Shown here in pieces: positions 1 through 6,230 of a stretch of DNA of 10,500 nucleotides (position 1 is the first letter of the stretch; each line of letters starts with the position of its first letter). Below the pieces are notes generated by a model. The model worked only from the letters and a program-made list of their open reading frames with translations, did not search any database and was not told the origin of the DNA. A program made the position numbers and the translations under genes. This DNA comes from Opitutaceae bacterium (GTDB lineage: Bacteria; Verrucomicrobiota; Verrucomicrobiia; Opitutales; Opitutaceae), in contig RGAX01000088.1 in the NCBI GenBank assembly GCA_009919985.1, positions 1-10,500 on the forward strand, given 5' to 3'.

Positions 1-1
1 A

Positions 2-631
2 CAGCGCCTCCTCGCCCACCTCGCCTCACGCGGCATTGAATTGACCGGCGGCCGGATCGTGCTCGTCACGCTTCCGCGCGTTTGCGGCTATTTGTTTAAT
101 CCAGTATCGTTTTATTTTTGCTACGACGCAGCGGGCACGTGCGTGGCTTCCCTCGCCGAGGTCACCAACACGTTTAGGGAGATGAAGCCGTACTATCTGG
201 GCCCCGATACCGCCGTCGCCAATGCGCCCGGGACGTTTCATGAACGCACACCGAAGTACTTTTACGTTTCGCCATTTTCCGACGTCGACACCACCTTCGA
301 CTTCACGCTGAGAGCGCCCGGTGAGCGTCTTTCCATTCAAATTGACGACTACGTCGGTGAGGCCCGCACGCTGACGAGCACCCTTGCCGGTCCGCGCCGC
401 GAACTCACAAACGCCCGCTTGGCGTGGTTCACCCTCAAATACCCGCTTATTACCCTCCGCATTATTGCGCTAATTCATTGGCACGCAGCCTTGCTTTGGC
501 TCCGGCGTTTGCCTTGGTTCGCCAAAGCCGCCCGCTCCACCGACCAACGCGATCTCTACCGACCTCACACCTCCATCGCCACCACCGCGCCCGAGGCAGC
601 CAAACTTACCGCCCCCACCGAAGCCGCATGA
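2..631 (+). CDS. DUF1365 family protein (5'-truncated by window edge)
   Basis: The open frame runs into the window from the left with no stop, so the true start lies outside; the in-frame TTG at 41 falls in mid-domain and is not a credible start. 209 residues are visible. Family hallmarks are seen: RVCGYLFNPVSFYFCYD near the left end, then EVTNTFREMKPYYL, and KYFYVSPFSDVDTTFDF followed by a PGERLSIQI stretch. DUF1365 proteins have no settled biochemical function; they are repeatedly encoded beside CFA-type methyltransferases and an FAD-dependent amine-oxidase-like protein and are thought to act in acyl-chain modification. The stop overlaps the next start (ATGA at 628-631), so translational coupling with the methyltransferase is likely. 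The C-terminal tail after about position 540 is Ala/Thr/Pro-rich and probably disordered. Family call is firm; function is inferred from context. Confidence 0.9.
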   Translation, partial: QRLLAHLASRGIELTGGRIVLVTLPRVCGYLFNPVSFYFCYDAAGTCVASLAEVTNTFREMKPYYLGPDTAVANAPGTFHERTPKYFYVSPFSDVDTTFDFTLRAPGERLSIQIDDYVGEARTLTSTLAGPRRELTNARLAWFTLKYPLITLRIIALIHWHAALLWLRRLPWFAKAARSTDQRDLYRPHTSIATTAPEAAKLTAPTEAA

Positions 632-1923
632 GCCAAGACTCCGCCACCACCTCGACCGCGCCCCTCGCCACGCGCGACAAGCCCTCGTTTTTTCGCGCGG
701 CTGTGCTCAAAGCTTTCGGGGCCATGACCCGCGGCCATTTGCGCCTCGAACTCCCTAACGGTCAGCTCCACGAAATCGGCTCTCACGCCGACGCCTCCAC
801 TCGCACCCTCCCGCTCGCGATTCCGGCCGCCGCACACCTCCGCATTCGCCGCGAAAAATTTTTCACCAAATGCGCCCTCGCCGGCGATATCGGCTTTGCC
901 GAATCGTACATCGACGGGGATTGGGAGACCCCCAACCTCACAGCGGTCATCGCGTTTTTTATTCTCAACGCTGACACCGCGCCCACCCTCTCGGGCTCCA
1001 GCCAAGCGCGCACGTTAGCCCTCAACTCCCTGCGTTCACTCAACCGTTTCGGCCACCTGCTGCGGCCCAATTCCCGCGCCACCGCCCAGCGCAACATCAG
1101 CGAACACTACGATCTATCCAACGACTTCTTCGCTCTTTTTCTCGACCCCTCGATGATGTACTCGGCGGCGAAATGGACTTCGCCCACCTTCACGCTCGAA
1201 GCCGCCCAGCGCGAAAAAAACGATGCTCTCTGCCGCCACCTCCGGCTAAAACCCACTGATCACGTGCTTGAAATCGGCACCGGCTGGGGCGGCTGGTCGC
1301 TCCACGCCGCTCGTACCTACGGCTGCCGCGTCACGACCGTCACGATCTCCCGCGAACAACTCGAATACGCCCGCGCTCGTATCGCCGCCGCCGGCCTATC
1401 CGATCGCATCAGCGTCGAATTCCGCGATTACCGAGACCTCCAAGGCTCTTTCGATAAAATCGTTTCCATCGAAATGATGGAAGCGATCGGCCATCGTTAT
1501 CTCCCTGAATTCACCGAGGTGCTTCATCGCTGCTTGAAACCCGAGGGCTTGCTTGCGCTTCAGTTCATCACCTGTCCCGACGCCCGCTACGACCAATTCC
1601 GCCGCGGTGTGGATTTCATCCAGAAGCACATCTTCCCGGGTTCGCTTCTGCTCTCGCTAAACCGCGTCAATTCTGAGCTGAGTCGCGCGGGCGGATTTAT
1701 CCTCCACACGGTCGATGACTTCGGCCCCGACTATGCACGCACCCTGCGCGTGTGGCACGACAACTTCCTTGAGCGCCTCGATCAGGTTCGAGCGCTTGGC
1801 TTCGATGACCGCTTCATCCGCAAGTGGAGCTATTACCTCAATTACTGCGAAGCCGCCTTCGCCCTGCGCAACATCTCCGTGGTCCACACGCTTCACACCC
1901 GAGCCAACAACCTCAGCTTCTGA
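628..1923 (+). CDS. CFA-synthase-family SAM-dependent methyltransferase (DUF1365-linked type)
   Basis: 431 residues, similar in length to other members. The start is the ATG in the ATGA overlap with DUF1365; an upstream extension would lie wholly inside DUF1365. Order seen: a variable N-terminal region (about 1-150), the membrane/lipid-facing motif HYDLSNDFFALFLD (160-173), MMYSAAKW (176-183), the SAM-binding loop VLEIGTGWGGW (213-223), SIEMMEAIG (280-288), and a C-terminal YYLNYCEAAF helix. The family transfers a methylene or methyl group from SAM to double bonds of phospholipid acyl chains at the inner membrane face. Oddities: the Cys of the usual YSCAYW motif, which helps hold bicarbonate in E. 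coli CFA synthase, is Ala180; the usual EH of MFEH is Glu285-Ala286; the SAM loop has Thr218 where Cys is common. This may therefore methylate rather than cyclopropanate. Family membership is secure; the exact product is not. Confidence 0.9.
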   Translation: MSQDSATTSTAPLATRDKPSFFRAAVLKAFGAMTRGHLRLELPNGQLHEIGSHADASTRTLPLAIPAAAHLRIRREKFFTKCALAGDIGFAESYIDGDWETPNLTAVIAFFILNADTAPTLSGSSQARTLALNSLRSLNRFGHLLRPNSRATAQRNISEHYDLSNDFFALFLDPSMMYSAAKWTSPTFTLEAAQREKNDALCRHLRLKPTDHVLEIGTGWGGWSLHAARTYGCRVTTVTISREQLEYARARIAAAGLSDRISVEFRDYRDLQGSFDKIVSIEMMEAIGHRYLPEFTEVLHRCLKPEGLLALQFITCPDARYDQFRRGVDFIQKHIFPGSLLLSLNRVNSELSRAGGFILHTVDDFGPDYARTLRVWHDNFLERLDQVRALGFDDRFIRKWSYYLNYCEAAFALRNISVVHTLHTRANNLSF

Positions 1924-1927
1924 GTCC

Positions 1928-2323
1928 ATGCTCATTTTTCTACGCGCTCTTTTTATTGTCGTAATCGCCTCCATGTTGGCGGTGACAAGCTGGGCGAGTT
2001 TTCAATGCCCGCTCTTCGGCGTGCCGCGCGCCGTCGCCACGCACCCCTGGTTCATCGCCACACTCTTCGACGCTTACTGGGGATTCATCACTTTTTACGT
2101 ATGGGTCTGCTACAAACAAACCTCGCTCCTCGCCCGTCTGGCTTGGTTCGTCGCGATCATGCTCCTTGGCAACATTGCCATGGCCGCGTACTGCCTAGCT
2201 GAGCTGTTGAGCATTTCTAGCCGAGACGCGCTTATCGGGGTGCTCACCACGCGCCGGGAAGGTCCAGGCAAACTCGGCCTTGTACTCGCCGCGCTGGGCA
2301 TTGCTGTCATAGCGTTGGCTTAA
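1928..2323 (+). CDS. DUF1475 family integral membrane protein
   Basis: 131 residues, chosen from the ATG four bases after the preceding stop; longer readings overlap the methyltransferase in another frame. Four hydrophobic segments are visible at about residues 3-24, 40-61, 68-92 and 115-131. The family pattern is recognisable: an N-terminal LRALFIVVIASMLAVTSWAS helix, then HPWFIATLFDAYWGFITFYVWVCYK and a GNIAMAAYCL helix. No catalytic motif is evident. DUF1475 has no known function. Its position between a CFA-type enzyme and DUF2062/DUF1295 membrane proteins suggests a role at the membrane in the same lipid pathway, for example as a subunit or scaffold; this is inference only. Confidence 0.8.
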   Translation: MLIFLRALFIVVIASMLAVTSWASFQCPLFGVPRAVATHPWFIATLFDAYWGFITFYVWVCYKQTSLLARLAWFVAIMLLGNIAMAAYCLAELLSISSRDALIGVLTTRREGPGKLGLVLAALGIAVIALA

Positions 2324-2332
2324 ACTCCGCCC

Positions 2333-2896
2333 GTGCCCGATCCACTTTTGCCCGACTCGACTCCCGCCGCGCCGACCACGCCCGCGCGCAATTTTTGGCA
2401 GCGCCGCGTGCGCGACCCGATCGTCGCCCAGCTCACCCAAGGCATCACCCCGGAGAAAATCGCCCTCACCGTCGCCATTGGTAGCGGCGTGGCGCTGTTT
2501 CCTATTCTCGGGTCGACCACATTGCTCTGCTTTCTAATCGCCCTAGCCCTTCGGCTTAACCAGCCGATCATCCAGCTCATCAACCAGGCTCTGTGGCCGG
2601 TTCACATTCCTGTTATCTTCGGCTGTATAAAGCTCGGCGAACGCATCCTAGGGGCTCAGCACGTGCCCATAAGCTTACATCACATGCAACAGCTCTTCTG
2701 GAACCATCCGGCTGAGTTTTTTCAAGAGTTCGGCGCCACTGCCGGTCACGCCATCGTTGGGTGGGCCGTCGTTGCGCCTTTCTACATGAGCGCCGTGTAT
2801 TTAATCACCTTACCCATCATGCGTACGGTTACGCGCCTTAAAGCCGAAGCCGCCGCCAAGACCGCGGCGTTACACCCCGAACACCCGATTCCATGA
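2333..2896 (+). CDS. DUF2062 domain-containing membrane protein
   Basis: 187 residues from a GTG start nine bases after the DUF1475 stop; no ATG lies near. The N-terminus (1-20) is Pro/Ala-rich and probably disordered. The DUF2062 core follows: RDPIVAQLTQGITPEKIALT (28-46), then hydrophobic stretches at about 44-73, 80-100 and 137-163, with the typical GSGVALFPILGSTTLLCFLIA and LNQPIIQLINQALWPVHIP blocks. DUF2062 proteins are small membrane proteins of unknown activity, some fused or adjacent to glycosyltransferases and lipid enzymes. The stop overlaps the next start (ATGA, 2893-2896), implying coupled translation with the DUF1295 gene. Family call is good; role unknown. Confidence 0.85.
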   Translation: MPDPLLPDSTPAAPTTPARNFWQRRVRDPIVAQLTQGITPEKIALTVAIGSGVALFPILGSTTLLCFLIALALRLNQPIIQLINQALWPVHIPVIFGCIKLGERILGAQHVPISLHHMQQLFWNHPAEFFQEFGATAGHAIVGWAVVAPFYMSAVYLITLPIMRTVTRLKAEAAAKTAALHPEHPIP

Positions 2897-3681
2897 GTCC
2901 CCTCGCCCTCATCGCCCTCGCGCTCGCTGGACTTTGCGCGCTTTTCGCCGGGATTTATCTCATCGCTCGGCGCATGGATAACTACGGAGTTGTCGACATC
3001 GCCTGGTCCTACGCCTTTGGCCTACTCGCGTTTTTCTATGCCGCCTTCGGCCCCGGTTGGCCGGTCCGACGCGCCCTCATCGCCACACTTGCGATTCTCT
3101 GGAGCCTGCGTCTTGGGACACATCTGGCCATTCGCGTCATCGGTCACCATCCAGTCGAAGACGGACGCTACATCCAACTCCGACGCGACTGGGCCGGTAA
3201 TTTCGCGCCGAAGATGTTTTGGTTTTTTCAGATGCAGGCAGTCTCCGTTGTGATTCTTGGCGCTGCCTTTGTAATCGCAGCACTCAATCCTGCGCCCGAG
3301 CTTCAGCCACTCGAAATCGCTGGTACCCTCCTGTGGCTCTTTGCCCTCAGCGGGGAGGCCCTCGCCGACGCACAACTGGCCGCCTTCAAAAAAAATCCCG
3401 CCCACCGTGGCCAAGTCTGCGCCGTCGGTCTGTGGCGATTCAGCCGCCACCCGAATTATTTTTTCGAATGGCTGATCTGGGTCGCGTTCTTCGTCTTTGC
3501 GCTCGGCTCGCCCTTTGGCGGCTTCGCGGTCATCGGACCGGCGACGATTCTTTACCTGCTCCTGCGCGTCACTGGCATTCCGCTGACCGAGGAACAAGCT
3601 CTTCGCAGTCGCGGCGAAGCGTACCGGCACTATCAAAAAACCACGAGTGTCTTCATCCCGTGGTTTCCGAAAAAATCTTAA
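2893..3681 (+). CDS. DUF1295 family membrane protein (steroid 5-alpha-reductase-like fold)
   Basis: 262 residues, starting at the ATG that overlaps the DUF2062 stop. Hydrophobic segments are seen at about 3-25, 33-52, 60-80, 113-131, 142-157, 191-206 and 210-228. Family motifs: YGVVDIAWSYAFG (31-43), WSLRLGTHLAIR (70-81), the cytosolic RFSRHPNYFFEW motif (182-193) and a C-terminal EEQALRSRGEAYRHYQKTTSVF (233-254) followed by PWFPK. The fold is shared with 5-alpha reductases and isoprenylcysteine methyltransferases, where the HPNY region and the C-terminus bind the nicotinamide or SAM cofactor. A plausible role is NAD(P)H-dependent reduction of a double bond in a membrane lipid made by the neighbouring methyltransferases, but no substrate can be read from the sequence. 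Only 24 bases separate it from the next gene. Confidence 0.87.
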   Translation: MSPLALIALALAGLCALFAGIYLIARRMDNYGVVDIAWSYAFGLLAFFYAAFGPGWPVRRALIATLAILWSLRLGTHLAIRVIGHHPVEDGRYIQLRRDWAGNFAPKMFWFFQMQAVSVVILGAAFVIAALNPAPELQPLEIAGTLLWLFALSGEALADAQLAAFKKNPAHRGQVCAVGLWRFSRHPNYFFEWLIWVAFFVFALGSPFGGFAVIGPATILYLLLRVTGIPLTEEQALRSRGEAYRHYQKTTSVFIPWFPKKS

Positions 3682-3705
3682 ACTTCCAAACCTCTTTCTT
3701 TTTTC

Positions 3706-4716
3706 ATGATCGACGCGCTCCTCGAAAAAAACCTTCTCCCTGATTGGCTCCTGCGCATCGGCATCCGCCGCCTCCTCGCGCAACGCATCCGCGACGAGTC
3801 CGCCGTCTACGATCGCGCCGCGTACGTCGCCGACCTCAAGACCCGTCCTCTCGCCGAACAAACCGCCGCCGCCAACGAGCAACACTACGAAGTGCCCACG
3901 CGCTTCTACCAACTCTGCCTTGGGAGAAACCTTAAATACTCCGGCTGCCTATATCCCACCGGCCGAGAAACCCTCGACCAAGCCGAGGACGCCATGCTCG
4001 CCCTTTACGCTGAGCGCGCCCAACTCGCCGACGGTCAATCCATCCTCGAACTTGGCTGCGGCTGGGGCTCCCTCTGCCTCTACAACGCCCAGAAATTTCC
4101 CGGCGCCCGCATCACCGCGATTTCTAATTCGCGCACCCAAAAAGAGCACATCGACGCCGAAGCCAAAAAACGCGGCCTCACTAACCTCACCATCATCACC
4201 GCCGATATTAACGTCTTCGACACCGCGCCCGCGCAGTTCGACCGCGTGGTCTCCGTCGAGATGTTCGAGCACCTCAAAAACTACCAACTGCTTTTCTCGC
4301 ACATCGCCCGCTGGCTCAAACCCGGTGGCCTGCTTTTCACCCACATCTTTACCCACCACCGCCTGAGCTATCATTTCATCGCCCGTGATACTTCGGATTG
4401 GATGAGCCGCTACTTTTTCACCGGCGGCCAGATTCCCGCGCACGACCTATTTCCGCAATTCCAAGACGACCTCAAGCTCGTCTCCGACTGGAAAGTAAAC
4501 GGCCGCCATTACCAACAAACCGCCGAGAATTGGCTTCAAAACATGGACGCCCACCGCGCCGAGATTTACCCGCTCTTCGTCCAGACCTACGGAGCCGCCG
4601 ACGCGACAAAATGGTGGGCCTACTGGCGGGTCTTCTACATGAGCTGCGCCGAGCTCTGGGGCTACCGCGGCGGCGAGGAATGGCTCGTGAGCCACTACCT
4701 TTTCCGCAAACCGTAA
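3706..4716 (+). CDS. CFA-superfamily methyltransferase resembling plant coclaurine N-methyltransferase
   Basis: 336 residues from the ATG at 3706, preceded by a pyrimidine-rich leader and no Shine-Dalgarno. Seen in order: a helical N-terminus (LLPDWLLRIGIRRLLAQR), HYEVPTRFYQLCLGRNLKYSG (about 61-80), the SAM loop ILELGCGWGSL (113-123), ISNSRTQKEHI, SVEMFEHLKNY with Glu185, Glu188 and His189, RYFFTGGQIPAHDLFPQFQDDL, VNGRHYQQTAENWLQNMD, and ATKWWAYWRVFYMSCAELWGY near the end. This motif series matches from memory the layout of plant coclaurine/tetrahydroprotoberberine N-methyltransferases, where the Glu and His of EMFEH serve catalysis, and less closely classical CFA synthases. The usual YSC is YSG-Cys81 here. 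The substrate is unknown: a lipid or an amine is possible. It lies in the lipid operon, 24 bases after DUF1295. Family sure; substrate open. Confidence 0.88.
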   Translation: MIDALLEKNLLPDWLLRIGIRRLLAQRIRDESAVYDRAAYVADLKTRPLAEQTAAANEQHYEVPTRFYQLCLGRNLKYSGCLYPTGRETLDQAEDAMLALYAERAQLADGQSILELGCGWGSLCLYNAQKFPGARITAISNSRTQKEHIDAEAKKRGLTNLTIITADINVFDTAPAQFDRVVSVEMFEHLKNYQLLFSHIARWLKPGGLLFTHIFTHHRLSYHFIARDTSDWMSRYFFTGGQIPAHDLFPQFQDDLKLVSDWKVNGRHYQQTAENWLQNMDAHRAEIYPLFVQTYGAADATKWWAYWRVFYMSCAELWGYRGGEEWLVSHYLFRKP

Positions 4717-4746
4717 AACCCCGATCTACTTTACCCCACCGCTCGC

Positions 4747-5505
4747 ATGCGCTTTTTGCCCCAACTTGCGGTTCTGATTTTTTTCTTCCTCGGCCTGCGT
4801 GCGGCTGCGGGGCCCGGTGTTGGCACGCTCCTTGCCGAAGCCCAAGCCGCTGAAACACGTTTCGATTCCAAGAGCGCTCTTGTGCTTCTGCTCCAAGCTG
4901 ATGCTGCGCAACCCAACGACCCCGGTATCCTCCAAAAAATCGCACGCCAGTACTCCGACTCCACCCTCGATACCACCGATCTAGCTGAGCAAAAAAAACT
5001 CTGCGCCCTCGCTCTCACCTACGCCCAACGCGCCCACGCCCTCGCGCCCAAAAACGCCGTCAACGTCCTCTCGCTCGGCATTTGTTACGCTAAAATTGGT
5101 TTTTACGCGGACAACAAAACCAAGATCGCCAACTCCCGCCTGGTGAAAGATTACGCCGTCGAAGCCCTCGCGCTCGACCCCGACTACAGTTACGCGCACC
5201 ACGTGCTCGGCCAGTGGCACCACGAAGTCGCATCGATCGGCCCCACCACGCGATTCTTCGTCCGCCTGATCTACGGCGGCCTCCCCGCCGCCTCCACCGC
5301 CGAAGGGGTACAACACCTACGCCGCGCGGTCGCCCTCGACCCACAAAACCCTTCCCACCATGCCGAACTTGGCTTTGCCCTGCGCTCCGACGGCCAAACC
5401 GAAGCCGCGCAACAAGCCTTCACCCGCGCCCTCGAACTTCCACCCCGCGAGAAACACGACCTCGAATCGCAGGCCCGCGTCCGCGCCGCGCTGAAACGCT
5501 CCTAA
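4747..5505 (+). CDS. Exported TPR protein with RMDN-like signature
   Basis: 252 residues from ATG, 30 bases after the methyltransferase. Residues 1-21 form a signal peptide (Arg2, hydrophobic LAVLIFFFLGL, then an AAA-G cleavage region), so the product is probably periplasmic. The rest is helical repeats: ALVLLLQADAAQPNDPGIL (about 39-58), ALTYAQRAHALAPKNA, AVEALALDPDYSYAHHVLGQW (137-157), and a canonical TPR near the C-terminus (LRRAVALDPQNPSHHAELGFALRSDGQ, then AFTRALELPP). The block HHVLGQWHHEVASIG (151-165), followed by a hydrophobic patch and a LPAAS segment, recalls the LGRW-hydrophobic-Pro-Ser pattern of animal regulator-of-microtubule-dynamics (RMDN) proteins. A protein-interaction or scaffold role is likely; no catalytic residues are apparent. 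Probably co-transcribed with the lipid genes. Confidence 0.8.
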   Translation: MRFLPQLAVLIFFFLGLRAAAGPGVGTLLAEAQAAETRFDSKSALVLLLQADAAQPNDPGILQKIARQYSDSTLDTTDLAEQKKLCALALTYAQRAHALAPKNAVNVLSLGICYAKIGFYADNKTKIANSRLVKDYAVEALALDPDYSYAHHVLGQWHHEVASIGPTTRFFVRLIYGGLPAASTAEGVQHLRRAVALDPQNPSHHAELGFALRSDGQTEAAQQAFTRALELPPREKHDLESQARVRAALKRS

Positions 5506-5588
5506 ACATCCACGCCAAAAATCGCACGAGTCCGCCCTCCCTGCATCGCGCGCTTGCCTCGCTCTCTGCGCTTGCCGATTTTGATCAC
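5506..5588 (+). repeat. Short intergenic gap with 9-bp direct repeat
   Basis: The gap between the TPR gene and the lipoprotein holds GCGCTTGCC at 5550-5558 and again at 5568-5576, 18 bases apart. It is C-rich and shows no convincing promoter or hairpin. The repeat could be a protein-binding direct repeat or chance in biased sequence. Confidence 0.3.
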
Positions 5589-6128
5589 GTGCGCACCTCC
5601 CCTCGCTTTAACCGCCTGCTGCTCGTTTTACTGCCGCTCGTGCTCGCCGGCTGCGTCTCGAGCGAGGTCAAACAACTCATCCCCATCACTGGCGGAAAAA
5701 CCGTCGCGTTTTCCTTCGGCCCCAAAGGCGCCGAACCCGGTCGTGCCAACGGCTACGAGGTCCAAGTCGCCGCCCTCTTGCCGGGCACCGATCCGAAAGA
5801 TAGTTTTTACCAATTTGCGTTCACCGCCCCCGCTGGCGCCCAAGTAAAGCGCGTCCAAATCGAAGACGTCTCCGAAGAAGCCGCCGCGTTACCTCTCGTC
5901 GACGACGCAGCGCCGAAATTCACCGGCAACCGCTGGCAAGCCGACTCGGCCAAGATCAGAGCCGGTGACCCGCATTTCGCCTGGGCTATGACCATCCAAA
6001 CCTCGATGCGCGTCTACCGCTTCACGATCACCGACGCGGCGGGTGCGCGCACCGAAATGCTCCACGTCGTGGGCTACCCCGATTTTATCAAAAGCATGAT
6101 GCGCAAAAAGTGGGGCGAGAAATACTGA
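5589..6128 (+). CDS. Hypothetical lipoprotein
   Basis: 179 residues from a GTG start. The reading frame is open far upstream, but that part overlaps the TPR gene, is Arg/Pro-rich shadow sequence and lacks a signal peptide. Starting at 5589 gives a textbook lipoprotein leader: Arg2, Arg6 and Arg9, a leucine-rich core, and the lipobox LAGC with Cys22 as the lipidated residue. Ser24-Ser25 follow the Cys, with no Asp at +2, which in the E. coli scheme would mean outer-membrane sorting. The mature part looks beta-rich (TGGKTVAFSFGPKG, YEVQVAALLPG, SFYQFAFTAP, MRVYRFTITDAAGA) and ends in a basic MMRKKWGEKY tail. No family recognised. It is 83 bases after the TPR gene, so it may be the operon's last member or have its own promoter. 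Confidence 0.75.
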   Translation: MRTSPRFNRLLLVLLPLVLAGCVSSEVKQLIPITGGKTVAFSFGPKGAEPGRANGYEVQVAALLPGTDPKDSFYQFAFTAPAGAQVKRVQIEDVSEEAAALPLVDDAAPKFTGNRWQADSAKIRAGDPHFAWAMTIQTSMRVYRFTITDAAGARTEMLHVVGYPDFIKSMMRKKWGEKY

Positions 6129-6143
6129 CCGCTTCTGTTAACC

Positions 6144-6167
6144 GCGCTGAATAACCACTCAGAGCGC
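6144..6167 (+). terminator. Weak hairpin downstream of the lipoprotein gene
   Basis: GCGCTGA (6144-6150) can pair with TCA-GA-GCGC (6159-6167) as a 7-bp stem with a 2-base bulge and an 8-base loop, 16 bases after the lipoprotein stop. No T-tract follows, so intrinsic termination is uncertain. It would mark the end of the plus-strand lipid operon. The remainder of the gap to 6230 contains an A-rich AAAAGGATCTAAA stretch at 6201-6213 and possibly a weak promoter for the next gene, with no good -35/-10 pair. Confidence 0.25.
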
Positions 6168-6230
6168 AGCTCGTTTAGCCGACCACCTCGGCGTTATTAC
6201 AAAAGGATCTAAACCGCAGCGCTGGCCGGA

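Noticed and set aside
424..627. Upstream extension of the CFA-type methyltransferase to a start at 424
   Set aside because: The added residues lie inside DUF1365 in another frame and are His/Arg/Pro-rich shadow sequence; the ATGA overlap start at 628 is far better.
41..631. TTG at 41 as the real start of DUF1365
   Set aside because: The frame is open to the window edge and the family's N-terminal part is missing, so the start must lie outside.
3022..3912. 296-residue open frame on the minus strand across the DUF1295 gene and the start of the next
   Set aside because: It overlaps two well-supported plus-strand genes, has a charged low-complexity composition typical of antisense frames in high-GC coding DNA, and shows no family motif.
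5214..5588. Upstream extension of the lipoprotein frame
   Set aside because: It overlaps the TPR gene, is Arg/Pro-rich, and would bury the lipoprotein signal peptide that begins at the GTG at 5589.
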